Assembly (NCBI GenBank): GCA_963575745.1 | Contig: CAUYUJ010016365.1 | Span: 120,001 to 184,000, forward strand | Direction: 5' to 3' | From: Prorocentrum cordatum | Taxonomy: Eukaryota > Sar > Dinophyceae > Prorocentrales > Prorocentraceae | Length of the DNA: 64,000 nt | Shown here: one piece after another, positions 20,481 to 30,654 of the stretch | Layout of the letters: each line of letters starts with the position of its first letter | How positions within the stretch are numbered: position 1 is the stretch's first letter | Made by a program: the position numbers and the translations under genes | The notes under the pieces: model-generated | Told to the model about the DNA's origin: nothing | Databases searched by the model: none | The model's input: only the letters and a program-made list of their open reading frames with translations

Positions 20481-21175
20481 GCATCCAATTAGAATCCATG
20501 TGGAATCCGATTGAAATCTTCAGGTTTTGTAATTCCAGAGGATCCCACAACAACTGATTATCCCCGGGGGCATGCTTCCCTGGAGCCCCTTTTCTTATTT
20601 GTCCCAGGGCCGCCCCGAAAACACAATGCACAGTTGTGCGAAATGACGATTCGCGTGTCCATCGGGGGGGAGGCGGGGCCCCCCTGCTGACTCCACCTGC
20701 TTGAAACAGGCGCCAAAAAACAGCCAAGATCTACTCCGTAGGGGGGGTGCGAGGGCACGCGCCGATCAGCAAAATAATGGAAGGAGGAATTTAGAGGTGG
20801 GTGGACAGGGCAGAGGGGGAGGGAAGGAAAAAGAGAGCACGGTGCAGGAATGGGAATGAAGGACGACGGAAATGGAGGTCGAGAGGGAAGAAGGCAGGAA
20901 GAAAAGTAGGAGGAAGAGGAAGAGGAGGGTGAGGAGCAAGCAGGGGGGAAAGGAGAGAATATGAAGAGGAGAGTGAGGAGGGGGGAGAAGGGAAGGAAGA
21001 GCTAAGGGAGGAAGGAGGACGAGGATGAAGGTGAGAAGTAAGAAGCATGATGAGGACTACGAGGAAAGGGAGAAGCAGGAGCAGGAGGGAGAAAAAGGGT
21101 GAGCAGGAACAATAATGAGCAGGATGAAGAGGGCGGGAAAGTGATGGAGACGTAAGACGAAGCCAGAATGATAAT
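20481..21175. other. No gene recognised
   Basis: 20780-21160 is a purine-rich region (gagga/gggaa words) whose minus strand opens Ser/Pro/Leu-rich frames by composition. Nothing else recognised. Confidence 0.35.
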
Positions 21176-21179
21176 AACA

Positions 21180-21315
21180 TCGGGTGCGGATGAGTCGAGA
21201 ATCTATGAGATCCAGCGGCTCTGGAGGATGCCTCGGGCGCCACGCCCTTCTCAGCACAGCGCTCCGGAACGGATTTATCCTCGTCCTAGCCCCGTCCGAG
21301 GATGGGAGGATGGCG
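21180..21315 (+). repeat. Dispersed repeat, family E, copy 1
   Basis: Shares with 38830-39000 'gaatctatgagatc..gcggctctgga', 'cgcc.cgcccttctcag', 'gctc.ggaacgga', and 'tcgtcctagccccgtccga.g.tggga'. The other copy is longer by an inserted 'cgttctggaacgctctgag' palindromic stretch. Confidence 0.75.
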
Positions 21316-21764
21316 AGGGAGACCTCCTCCTCCTCCTCGTCGTCGTCGTCGTCTTCCACCTCATCCTGATCTGGGAAGAACAGAAAATACCGATGCCGCT
21401 ACTCCCCGGACCTCTCATGAGATGCATTCTGACCAGAACTGCAAGGCGAATTCAGCTGGCGACGAGGGCCTGCCAGGAGGCCCAAAAGCAGGGAAACGAG
21501 GGAAGGGTATGGCAGCATCGGCACCTCTTCCTCTGCTCCTCCTCGAATGCTCGGATGCTCGGTGCCTGGCGCGGCGCTGGTGGCTTGCCCGGTCAGGCCC
21601 GTCACTGCCCGGGGCCTGGGCCCGCAGGGGCTGCCTGCCGCCGCTCAGCCCTGCCGCGCGGCGGCGCACGCCGCGCGCCGCTCCTGCGCCCGGGCTTCGG
21701 CCTCGCCGGGCGCGGTGTCGCGCACGAGCAGCGACCAGCGCCGCGACCGCAGGACCTCTCTCGG

Positions 21765-21865
21765 CTACACATAGGAGTGGCCCCGGGGGGAAGACTGACC
21801 TCTGGTGCGCGGCTTCTGTCGGGGCCCCGGGAGGCCAGACGCAAGCGCGCAAGACCTTCCTACCG
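21765..21865 (+). repeat. Dispersed repeat, family F, copy 1
   Basis: 'cggctacacataggagtggcccc', 'ctggtgcgcggc', 'ggcca...caagcgc.caag' match 25495-25600 in order. GC-rich, no coding signal. Confidence 0.55.
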
Positions 21866-22289
21866 CATCGGGCTCTGCGAACGGAGGGCCCCAATGGGCT
21901 CCCAGCAAAGGTCACTCCAGTTGAAGGTCACTCTTACGTCTAGTCGACTCTCTCCGAGGCCACGTTTGTTAGCGGCGATGTTGGGAGTCTGGTTTTTGAA
22001 GGGGCCCACGGACGCACTAACAAATGGACACATATCCCAGGATTCCCCCAACGTTTCCATATGTTCTGGAGATTCGCCTCCCCCTCCGCCTCCCATATTT
22101 TCCCATATTTCCCGAAAATCAATGATAATTTGTCTGTGTGTTCTTTCCCTTCTGAGATTTGAGGCGCCGAGCTCGCGCAGAATACGGTGGAGGAAATCAC
22201 GAACAGCGTTTTTCCTGAAATTGGGTTGGCCATGGCCACGAGCCACCCCCACCCACAATACCGCTACGCCACTACGTCGCCGTTACCTT

Positions 22290-22660
22290 CATCGCCGTTG
22301 GCGTGTCTACGACCTATGGAGGGTGGAGATGACCGATGAACCGAAACGGGCTCTTCCGAAAATATGGGAACACACAACAACATACTAGAACCGCGTGTCC
22401 TAGCTAGTTTTATGCCTGAAGCGCCAGCCACGAAGCGCCAGCCACGAAGACAACAAAATATTGTACAACCATCGAGTAGTATACCGTCTCGCTAGCTTTA
22501 TGGCCAGAAAGCGCCAGCCACGAAGCTTGTACTCCAAGATCTCTCGGCGCGCTCGTCGCCCCTGTGGGGGCGACGCACACATAGTATCAGTCTGTTGGTG
22601 TGACGCCGATCGTTGCAGGGTCGAGATTACCGATGAAAAGAAACGAACTCTTACGCAAGA
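22290..22660 (+). repeat. Diverged tandem duplication carrying family H
   Basis: 'gttggcgtgtctacgac' with 'gagatgaccgatgaaccgaaacg' at 22298-22355 is repeated about 290 bp later as 'gttggtgtgacgccgat' with 'gagattaccgatgaaaagaaacg' (22594-22650). Between them lie three 'gcgccagccacgaag' words and the GC hairpin of family H (22500-22580). Confidence 0.65.
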
Positions 22661-22785
22661 AGGCACAGCCAGACCTGCAACACGTTGGAAGAAACAAGGC
22701 GGAGACTGCTTGCCTTTTTCGGCCCCTGAGGGCCCTCGCCTGGCCCAGCGACCGTCAAAAACCAACTCGGTGCGAAACGCTGGTG

Positions 22786-22960
22786 CTAGAGGCCTCCTAG
22801 ATGGGGTCCGAGTAGATGGGGTCGAAGGATCGCGCCGTATCGCCAATGCATCGCCGATGTTTCGGCGATGCATCGGCGATGCATCGGCGACGTCGGCGAT
22901 GCATCAGCGACGTCGGCGTGGGGAAACACGGTCTCCACATGGAGCCGCATCATCAGCTAC
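22786..22960 (+). repeat. Left inverted flank of the reverse-transcriptase fragment
   Basis: 'ctagaggcctcctagatggg' and 'gagtagatggggtcgaagg' (22786-22830) appear in reverse complement at 24426-24468. The arm continues into 'gatgcatcggc' repeats, and then a direct copy of 'cacatggagccgcatc' that also occurs at 24386. Confidence 0.8.
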
Positions 22961-22974
22961 AGCGGAGCAGTCGC

Positions 22975-24228
22975 GTATACCTGCGGTCACTGCAGACGAA
23001 GTCAAAGCCCACGTGAAGACATCGAAAAGAGGAAGAGCGTCAGACTCAGCTGGCATTGCCGCGGAGATGTTTAAAGAAGGCGGCGATTACTTGTCGGAGG
23101 TGATATCGCAAGTGTTCACGAGCATATTATCGGATGGGGAAGAGCCTCCGCAGACGTGGCGGCACACGTGCATCAAAGTACTTTGCAAAACAAGAGACCA
23201 TAGTTTTGCTGCACGAAAAGATGCACGAGCACAACATGGACCTTTGCCTCGCTGCCGTAGACTTCGAGAAGGCGTTTGATTCAGTCAGCCACGCGTCGAT
23301 ATGGACATCCCTGAAAGAGCAAGGAGTGCCAGAGTCCTACATCCGGGTGTTGAGTACACTGTACAGGGGGCAGACAGGACAAATCCTGTCAGACTGTGCG
23401 AGCTGTACGTTCAGTTTGGAGCGGGGGACCGGGCAGGGGGAGCCGATGAGCCCCACGTTGTTCAATGCAGTGCTTGAATCTATAATGAGAGATCTCGAGC
23501 GGAAATGTGAGAAAAAAGTACGGCGTCGACATTGGAGGCAAGTGTCTCACGAATCTTCGTTTCGCGGACGACATTCTGTCGTTTGGGGCCACGAGGGCGC
23601 AAATCAGGCACATGCTGGGAGACTTGGCGAGTCGCGCAGCTGAGGCTGGGCCGATACTACACGCAAGGAAAACAAAAGTCGTCTCTAACGTCGTCAGCCG
23701 GAGAGGCGTCCTTACGCAATCTCATTTCCAAGGTGGACCAAAGAAGATCGAGGTTCTCCCAGTGGACGGAAGTGTTTCTTATCTCGGGCGGAAATTGTAT
23801 TTCGATGGTTTCCACGACGTTATATTTCAGCACCGAATTCCGAAGGGCTGGGCGGCTTTTGGCAATTTTAAGGCTGTGCTCTGCAATAAACATTATCTTT
23901 TGCGATCCAGACTGCGATTGTTCGACTGAGAAAAATGCTTCGGAAAATTATTGCGACGCCACCTATGAGGGCAACTGATTCGGGAGAGGTGGAGGAGACA
24001 TACGTTGATTGGATCTCTCGCGCAACCTATAAAGCTGTGGCCGAGTATGAGAAAACAGGTCTGCACACATGGGTGCAGTGTCACAGGTTCCGTAAGGACA
24101 CCCTCTTGCGGAAGACCTTCGACAGCGCCGACGGTAGGTGGTCGAAAGCCGTGCTCGACTGGACGCCGGGCGGATTCCAGGCGCCAGGCCGACCCTTGAA
24201 ACGCTGGTCAGACGATGTCAACATGTGA
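22975..24228 (+). pseudogene. LINE-type reverse transcriptase, frameshifted relic
   Basis: Remains of a non-LTR retrotransposon reverse transcriptase. An N-terminal thumb-side segment (VTADEVKAHVKTSKRGRASD, then AGIAAEMFKEGG) is in one frame to about 23185. The catalytic core follows in a second frame with motif A AAVDFEKAFDSV (near 23250-23285) and motif B GTGQGEPMSPTLFNAVLE (near 23428-23480). Motif C LRFADDIL (near 23560) is in a third frame. A C-terminal W-rich end (GRPLKRWSDDVN, near 24190-24225) is in a fourth segment, as in CR1/RTE-type elements. At least three frame changes are present, and the stretch between 'TCIKVLCK' and motif A is far shorter than in intact elements, so an internal deletion is likely. 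It is inactive and lies between inverted repeats at 22786 and 24426. Confidence 0.9.
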
Positions 24229-24384
24229 TAATGTTTTTGCGAGGGGTGGATGTGACAAGTGGTTGTGAGAAGCTTGTGAGAAGTGGTTGCGAGAACCTTG
24301 TGAGAATTAGCTGTGGGAACAGGCAGCGCACCGGCAGCCCGCGCAGGGCGCGCTTCGGCGCACGCCGGCACCCTTGCACCCTTG

Positions 24385-24468
24385 CACATGGAGCCGCATC
24401 GTCGATGCATCGACGACGTAGTGGGATCCTCCGACCCCATCTACTCGGATCCCATCTAGAAGGCCTAG
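24385..24468 (-). repeat. Right inverted flank of the reverse-transcriptase fragment
   Basis: Reverse complement of 22786-22830 with about four mismatches over 43 bp, preceded by 'gatgcatcgacgacg', the counterpart of the gatgcatcggc words in the left arm. Confidence 0.8.
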
Positions 24469-24539
24469 AGGTTCTGGGGAAAGGGTCAGGACCTCCGGGG
24501 GCCCATATATCGAGACGGACAAGACATACAAGTAAGTGG

Positions 24540-24720
24540 CCTCGTAGTCGGACCTAGGCCAGCAGAGCATCCCTCAAGTACATGAGACCCTCCGTTGGCC
24601 AAAACGCACAGAACATCCAAGGGTACTCTCCCCAGGATGCACAAGAATACCCAACAAACGCGAAGAACATTAGGGTACCCTCCCCGAGCCGACCTGGATC
24701 TGATACCTCGGTCCGACTGC
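24540..24720 (+). repeat. Dispersed repeat, family D, copy 1
   Basis: Collinear with 35325-35495: 'gagaccctccg..ggccaaaa', 'cgcacagaacatccaag', 'ctccccaggatgcac', 'agaacat.agggt.ccctcc', 'gatac ctcggtccgactg'. By eye around 80-85% identical over about 180 bp. Confidence 0.85.
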
Positions 24721-24721
24721 A

Positions 24722-25110
24722 CGCGAGATGGCACAATGATTGTATCGCAGTAAATGAGGGCCACCAGCGTGCCACGCCGCGTGGAGAAGAGGGCGGCCCC
24801 ACGCGCGACCTCGCGCGGGAAACTCACGCGCGAATGCCCGCGCAAGCGGCCCCGCTTTGCTTCCGTCGCTGAGATGGGTACGGAAAGGATGGGGGCGAAG
24901 ACCAGCAGCAGCTCCTGCACAGTGGAGCGACGATCAAAAGCGAGTCTTGCGCGAGATGGCACAGCGACCTTACGCGGTGGCTCACGCGGGCCACCGGCGG
25001 GGCAAGCCATTTTGGAGACGAGGACGCCTACGCGTGACCTTACGCGGAGAGCTGGCGCGTGAATGTCGGCGCAGTCAGACCTGTTTTTCTTGCGTCGCTC
25101 ATTTGGGACA
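24722..25110 (+). repeat. Diverged tandem duplication, about 210 bp unit
   Basis: 'gcgagatggcaca.' starts each half (24725 and 24952), followed by 'cgcg.gacc.t.cgcggga' and 'cgcgaatg.c.gcgca'. Ends in 'cttccgtcgct' or 'cttgcgtcgct'. Rich in CGCG. Confidence 0.6.
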
Positions 25111-25214
25111 GGACTCGCTATCGGTGTCGCCGCGAACTTTGCTGGCTCGAGCCCAAGAGTCGCCTACCCAACACCAGCCACTGCCGGTGTTGGAAAATGG
25201 GCACCGTGCCGATC

Positions 25215-25375
25215 GGACGCCAGAGGTCTCGAGCCCTCAGGTCTCGAGTCTCAAGCCTCGAGCCTCGAGCCTCGATCCTAGAGCCTCGAGCTTCGATCCT
25301 CGAGCCTCGAGCCTCGATCCTAGAGCCTAGAGCCTCGATCCTCGAGCCTCGATCCGCGAGCCCCAACCCTCGACC
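25215..25375. repeat. 10-11 bp minisatellite, core CCTCGAGCCT
   Basis: 'tcgagcctcgatcctagagcc' type units, about 15 copies. Produces Ser/Leu/Glu/Pro/Arg frames on plus and an Arg/Gly/Ser/Ile frame on minus. Confidence 0.9.
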
Positions 25376-25489
25376 ACGTTTGCTCCGTTCCCATTCGATC
25401 GTACCCAACCTCCGCTGCGTGCCCGCCCGCGGCGTTGTCCACCTCCAGGCCAGACATGATCTCCGAGAGGGGACAGAAGGATGCTGATG

Positions 25490-25600
25490 CCGCTGCTCGG
25501 CTGCACGCAGGAGTGGCCCCAGGCAGGAGTGGTCATTGGTGCGCGGCCTGAAAGGGGCCGAGGGGGGCCAAATCCAAGCGCACAAGCCCGTATCAAAGTT
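25490..25600 (+). repeat. Dispersed repeat, family F, copy 2
   Basis: Counterpart of 21765-21865 ('ctcggctgcacgcaggagtg', 'ggtgcgcggcctg', 'caagcgcacaag'). Confidence 0.55.
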
Positions 25601-26034
25601 CACACTGGCGAAGGGCCAGGGTTACGCCTACGGCCGCCTACGCGAAGCCGAGCTGGTTACTCCCCAAACCTCTCTGGGGGCGCGTTCCGGCCAGCATTTC
25701 AAAACGGATCCAGCACTGGCGACGGGGGAAGGTGAGCCGCAAGCTGACATGAATTACGGATCCGCGGATCTGCTGCGCGGGCGCCAGATCCACGGACCCG
25801 CCAATGTCATCCGAAAACGGGACCCGTCGCTCACCCACGCGCCCTAATCCATGCTGGCGTTTCCTCGAGAAGGGCAGCGGCATCGGTATCGTTTGCTCCT
25901 CCGAACCTCGGCCCAGTCCCCCCGCATCAGCAACTTGTCGCGGACCCAGCCGGCGTGGCACGGCAGGCTGGTGTGCCCGATCAGCACCGCCAGGGGCCGG
26001 CAGCTCCTCAGCGGTCCGTACGCGGCGCGCGCGG

Positions 26035-26195
26035 CGACAGACCGTGCGGTTGCACTGGAGCCCCCAAAAACCTTACCGCACAGCCCGTCAATGCACCGCT
26101 TTGGGGCCTCGGAGGCCCGTCGCCGGAGAACTACCCGAGTTCCATAACCGCGCGGCCACCCCGAATCTCCACTGACTCACTACATTGGCCCTCCT
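26035..26195 (+). repeat. Dispersed repeat, family B, copy 3
   Basis: 'gacagaccgtgcggttgc', 'ccttaccgcacagcccgtca', 'ggcctcggaggcccgtcgcc', 'cggagaac' and 'ccactgactcactacattgg' follow the family order. More diverged than the other copies. Confidence 0.7.
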
Positions 26196-26244
26196 CCGAT
26201 TGCTTCAGTTCCCCAGTGAGGCTTGCCCATGGGGTTCTTACTTG

Positions 26245-26550
26245 ATTAAAGGTTGGTGCCTCGGATTCTTTCGTTGCCCGTTACTCGGAGGTTCCCCAGG
26301 CTCCTCGGGTTCCTCCCCCCAGTGCCTCCGATTTTTACGTTGCTTGTTGCTCGGAGGATACCCAAATTCCACGGGTTCCCTGGGTTCCTCGCCCCTCGTT
26401 CCTCCGATTCTTACGTTGCCTTTTTCTCGGAGCTTTCTCGGGTTCCTCGGGTTCCCCGCCCCCGGTTGCCCCAAGCAATGCCAAGCAATGCCAAGTGATG
26501 CCAACCCAAAGCCATGCGAAGGCATGCCAAGCGATGCGCCCATGCAATAG
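26245..26550 (+). repeat. Dispersed repeat, family G, copy 2
   Basis: Three to four units of about 75-80 bp ('cgttgc...ctcggag...tcctcgggttcc') are followed by 'caagcaatgccaagcaatgc' words. Same architecture as 3190-3440. Confidence 0.75.
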
Positions 26551-26624
26551 GTTTCCCCCAACTTGGGGTCACGCTGGGTTCGTTTCTGGGTCAGAACTCG
26601 TGTTTCGGGCGGCTGTTCGGAACG

Positions 26625-26885
26625 ATCCAGGCACCCTCGGAACATTATCGGTGATGCGCAGCTGCTGGAACGCATGATCGGCTCGAGATGCGTGACGGAC
26701 CAGGCTGCATCGGCACGGAATCGGAATCGAATCCGATCGGCGGCGCCAGGATATACATCAGCGCCATGCAAGCATCGTGCCACATCGGATCGCACGAAAA
26801 TATGAATCGAATCGGGCCGGCTGGAGCCGATATCGAACCCGATCGATGGATCGAAATGGGCTCCGCTCGACAACGTGCCACTCCG
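26625..26885 (+). repeat. Module J plus family C, copy 2
   Basis: 26627-26685 is module J ('ggcaccctcggaacattatc', 'gatgcgcagctgctggaacg'). 26690-26885 is the second copy of the ATCGG-rich family C. In the 18-19 kb region these two modules are both present but about 700 bp apart. Confidence 0.75.
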
Positions 26886-26889
26886 GGAC

Positions 26890-27880
26890 GTTGGGGGCCG
26901 ACGGGTCAAGCAGCACGAACTCTGGCAGCATCAGCCTGCAGAGCGCCTCCAGCGCCGAGGGCTGCCCCGAAGGGGGGCTCTGGCCCGACTTCGCGAGGAG
27001 GGGGGGGCCGAGGTTGTGCACGGACCTTGGCGGGAAGCAAGCCCAAACTTCCAAAGATATGTTCCAAAGATACGCGCTGTTGAATTCCTGGCGGCCTTGT
27101 TAAATTTCGGCCATCGAGGGCCGTCCGGGAAACTACGCCTGGCAACGTGGTCGGTACTTCTGGGACCGCGGATTGAAAGGAACAGATCGGCGGGAAACAA
27201 GGCCAGGGCACGGGTTCGTAGGGAAACGGGTCTGGGACCCCGGTCGCTTTCCCCAAACAACAGCTCACCATCTTGAATCGTTTTGCGACGGCCCTGGGGC
27301 CCGTGCGGGGGCCCCTCGGAGGCCCGGAAGCAGCATGCAAAACCTCCAGGCCCGTTTCCCTCCAGACCCGCTTACGGCAAGTTCGTGTCGCGTCGACTCC
27401 GGCGTTGGTTTCTGACACCGCTGCTGCACGGCCCGCCGCGTGTAGGAAGGTTAACATATATGTAGACTTGCGACCAATTACGACCTGCAACTCATAGCTA
27501 CTTATAAAGACTTACGCTCGCGACCGTAACTCATTGAATTGCCTTGGTGGCTTCGTCAAAAACAAAAGCTAACACTTTTGTATTTTGTGTGAAAACACTG
27601 AACGTAAGTGATTCGTAAATGATCGTAACAGATTCGCACATCAGGCGTACGTGATGTGTTTTTTGTTTTTTTGTCACATGGCCATGAGTATGCACATCAG
27701 TGATTCCCTTGCGCGGAAGTGGCGATGTTTCCACCGTGTCTGCGTTTGTTTGTTATTGTGTAGCGTCGCGTTAGAATGCGTGTGTTGCGATTGTAACGTT
27801 TGCGCGTTTGTTTGGATGTTGGGGTGGCTTGTAGCGCTGTTGCTGTTATTGTTGTCTGCTGCGTTGATGATTGTTGCTGG
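26890..27880. other. No gene recognised
   Basis: 26890-27430 is GC-rich with open frames on both strands. 27430-27800 is AT-richer. No frame with recognisable domain. Confidence 0.3.
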
Positions 27881-27884
27881 TGTG

Positions 27885-28085
27885 GGGCCGCCGTTGATGC
27901 CGCGGCCGCTGTCGTTGTTGTCGTCGTCGTTTTTGTTTTGTTGTTGCTTCTGTTTCGTTTTTGTTGCAGGTGTTGTTGTCGTCGTCGTTGTTGTCGTTGT
28001 TGTTATTGATGTTGTTGCTGTCGTTGTTGTGTTGCTATTCTGCTGCTGCCACTGCGCAGCTGTCGCTGTTGATCTGCGACGGTGA
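27885..28085. repeat. (GTT/GTC)n trinucleotide repeat
   Basis: Imperfect TTG/TCG triplets yielding poly-Val or poly-Cys on plus and poly-Asn/Thr on minus. Confidence 0.9.
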
Positions 28086-28254
28086 TGCCGCTGCTGTTGC
28101 TGCCACCGCTGACCTCGACGCCGCCGCCGACGCCGACGCCATTTTCCCGCAGGACAACCCCGCAGGGGGGAAAAGGAGAGGAGGGGGGGGGAAGGGGGAA
28201 GGGCCCACGATGAGGAGGAGGGTGGAACAGGAGAAGCTGCGGCAAAAAAATAAC

Positions 28255-28440
28255 CGTGGCGAGCAGACAATTTGGTAGCCGCGTTGGCGCACCGGGAAAT
28301 TGCGATCTAACGCCCGTGGCGACCGAACATGGAAACAGCGATGGCACGCCATGGTTTTCCGATCGAACGCCCGTGGCGACTGCGAACCTGGCAACCGCGA
28401 TGGCGCACCAGGATGTTGCGCTCTACCGCCTGAAGACATC
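28255..28440 (+). repeat. Tandem repeat, about 75 bp unit, 2.5 copies
   Basis: 'cgatctaacgcccgtggcga' and 'cgatcgaacgcccgtggcga' are about 75 bp apart, each preceded by 'gcgatggc.c.cc..g' and followed by a 'gaac.tgg.aac' word. Confidence 0.7.
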
Positions 28441-28928
28441 CAGCCAAAACACATCAACGCAGCAGGGAGGAGGAATCGGAGGAGGAGGAGGAGAAAAAAA
28501 ACAAAAGGGCAGGACAGGACAGGACATCCGCATAAAAAAGGGGTCAACGCCAAAACACCTAGACTGGTGCCTTGCGCGCGTCTGGCAAAATCCCCAGCGA
28601 TTTGGTTGTGCAACGGCCCTGACTTCTCACTCGGGCCGGCAGGGGGCATATTCCGAAGCTTCAAGGGGTGAGTTCCGAAGTGGCCCCGTAATAGAAGGCT
28701 CGCTACCTTGTGAGTGCGAGTCCCTGCGGGCCAGTGCGGGGGGAGCAGCTGTCGGCGTTTCCGCGTGCCCGTGGAATCGTGGACGCGCCAGGCGAACATG
28801 GCTCCCAAGCTAGGAGGGGGGAGACGACGACACGACCACTCAAAAAAAGAAAAGGAGAATCGGGAGGCCCATGCTTTCCAAACTTCTCTTGGGGGGGCTA
28901 ATTATCCGACTGGTTTTATGCTATTCGA

Positions 28929-29309
28929 CTAAATTATATCCTCTCTCTCTCCCGGCTGACTTCTCTTCCAGAGCGAACTGGCCGATAGTAGGCCCATGCA
29001 TTGTCGCATCTGTATCCTGATACCCTGCAGTAGTATCCCAGTGTTCCCCCTCGAAATGTCGGTCGGGGAGAGCATGCTGATACTCTCGGCATGTTTGATG
29101 TGGGGCCCTCGAGGATGCGCTCTGGTGGCCTTCATGACTATCACCGTTCCATTCCTCACTCCCTGCAGAAAATGCGCCTGTCGGCGCTCAAAAAACTCTT
29201 CCCAATACGTTATCTGTGCAAACGCTCTCTCGAGGGTCCTCACGCCGAGAAATCCCTCTCTCCGACGCCGCAGTCCCCTCTCTTCTGTGATACCTCCCCT
29301 CCCCCGCAC
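28929..29309 (-). CDS. Possible coding fragment, unknown function
   Basis: A minus-strand frame with unbiased, protein-like composition (for example FAQITYWEEFFERRQAHFLQ and VRNGTVIVMKATRAHPRGPH), unlike the low-complexity frames nearby. No family recognised. Its ends look non-coding (GRGG-rich start; stop at 28929), so at most an exon of about 28960-29230 is meant. It may be an exon relic or chance. Confidence 0.2.
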   Translation of the reverse strand: MRGRGGITEERGLRRRREGFLGVRTLERAFAQITYWEEFFERRQAHFLQGVRNGTVIVMKATRAHPRGPHIKHAESISMLSPTDISRGNTGILLQGIRIQMRQCMGLLSASSLWKRSQPGEREDII

Positions 29310-29383
29310 CCCTCGGGAGTGGATCGAACATTTGCTTCGCCTGAATCGCGACCTGAGAATGCTGGGAAACCCTCAGGATGCCA

Positions 29384-29616
29384 CCGTTTGCGAAATAAGC
29401 GCCCACGTGTGGAAGTACCGAGAGCCCCGCCCCGCGCCCCGCATTTCAATGTTGGCCACCAAACACGCCGAAGGGGAGTGCGAAGCGTTGCGAAATGAAC
29501 GCCCACTTATGTTGGATTGCCCAGCCCTCCCCGTCAACCTTGAAATGCGGGGAAAAGGGGGCGTGCTTCGTCGTCTTGTTTTCGATCCCTACGACGGGCG
29601 TGTATTTCGCAAGCGG
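29384..29616 (+). mobile_element. 233 bp MITE with terminal inverted repeats, copy 1
   Basis: Same 233 bp unit as 31544-31776, with about 15 mismatches by eye. The left end CCGTTTGCGAAATAAGCGCC and the right end 'gtgtatttcgcaagcgg' are inverted relative to each other, with a few decayed positions. A third, internal copy of the end word ('gttgcgaaatgaacgcccac') sits near 29488. No clear target-site duplication and no coding capacity. Confidence 0.85.
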
Positions 29617-29659
29617 CGGTACCCCCCGCGAGCGTCTTATAGCGACACAGCGCTGTACA

Positions 29660-29661
29660 CT

Positions 29662-29705
<44 letters not shown>

Positions 29706-29722
29706 TATATACACCATATTCA
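29660..29722. repeat. (AT)n microsatellite
   Basis: Alternating AT with ac/ca interruptions, immediately downstream of MITE copy 1. Confidence 0.95.
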
Positions 29723-29999
29723 TATGTCGTATGTGTATATAGACGTGTATACCTGGACGCGGGTCCTGGCGCGGTTCGGTCTGGCCCGGCCAAAGCCTCG
29801 GCGCCTGGGCGGGCGCGCACAAGCCTCCCCGATAGGGAAGGGAGAGGAACACGCTGTGACCAGCGCGACGGCGAGGGCGCCATTCCGACCAGCGACCCGA
29901 ACACGGCGAACTTCGCCCACGACCCGCGCTCGCGACCTGCGACACGACGCGCGCCCCGCGCCCGCCACCCGTCTACGATCCGTCTGGCCTGGCGGCCCC

Positions 30000-30212
30000 A
30001 ACTAGAGCACAACCTAGAGCACAACCTAGAGCACAACTCACGAAGGTATATTTTTTCATTGAAAAAATGGCACTCAACCTTCCAAAAACAAAAAAAGAAT
30101 CTATACCTTCTGTATTTTCGAACGCGAATGCGTACCAGACTACCATGAACTGAGTTGTGCTCTATGTTGTGCTCTAGGTTGTGATCTAGGTTGTGCTCTA
30201 GTTGTGCTCTAA
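30000..30212. mobile_element. Foldback-type element with 9 bp target-site duplication
   Basis: Both ends are built from a 12-13 bp unit (TAGAGCACAACC) repeated three times on the left (30002-30037) and about five times in reverse complement on the right (30153-30211). The insert between is AT-rich and itself partly palindromic. The element is bracketed by GGCGGCCCC at 29991-29999 and 30213-30221, an exact 9 bp duplication. Subterminal tandem repeats within long inverted ends are characteristic of Foldback elements, and 9 bp duplications of Foldback and Mutator-like transposition. No transposase is encoded, so it would be moved in trans. Confidence 0.85.
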
Positions 30213-30654
30213 GGCGGCCCCTGGGATAAGCGGTCGCCTGCCCCCCCCGCCCCCGGACCTTCCATCCGACGGAAATGGCGTTGCTCCGTGCCGGCCACGA
30301 GCTCCGCGTTGCAAGCGCCGGGCAACGCGCCCTGCCGATGGGTGGCTTCGGGCGGCCTCAAAGTCCTTGCAGGGCGCCAACGGGAGAGCGCAACCCGTTG
30401 GCCAGCGGGGCACCCGAGATAATCTAGCAGCCGTCAAGAGCTTCATGCGGACCGGACCGACGCCATGGGAGTCAGGAAACCAAAAGCGAGCATGTGTTCC
30501 CCAATCAGAACTTGCCTCTGTATGGGGTCCTAGCGGATTCATATGGTTAGGGGCGCGGCCTTCGGTGGCCAGACCCGCGTGCCTGGGTGCCCAGGGGCGC
30601 CCAAGTGCCTGGGTGCCCAGGGGTGCCCGGAGGTGCCCAGGGGAGCCCAACAGC

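Noticed and set aside
21300-22390. 406-codon plus frame
   Set aside because: Mixed repeat and GC-rich sequence with no recognisable domain. It passes through dispersed repeats E and F, so it is unlikely to be a gene.
25005-25020. 'caagccattttgg' as a second spliced-leader relic
   Set aside because: Matches only about ten leader bases, then diverges, and has no adjoining coding frame. Within chance expectation.
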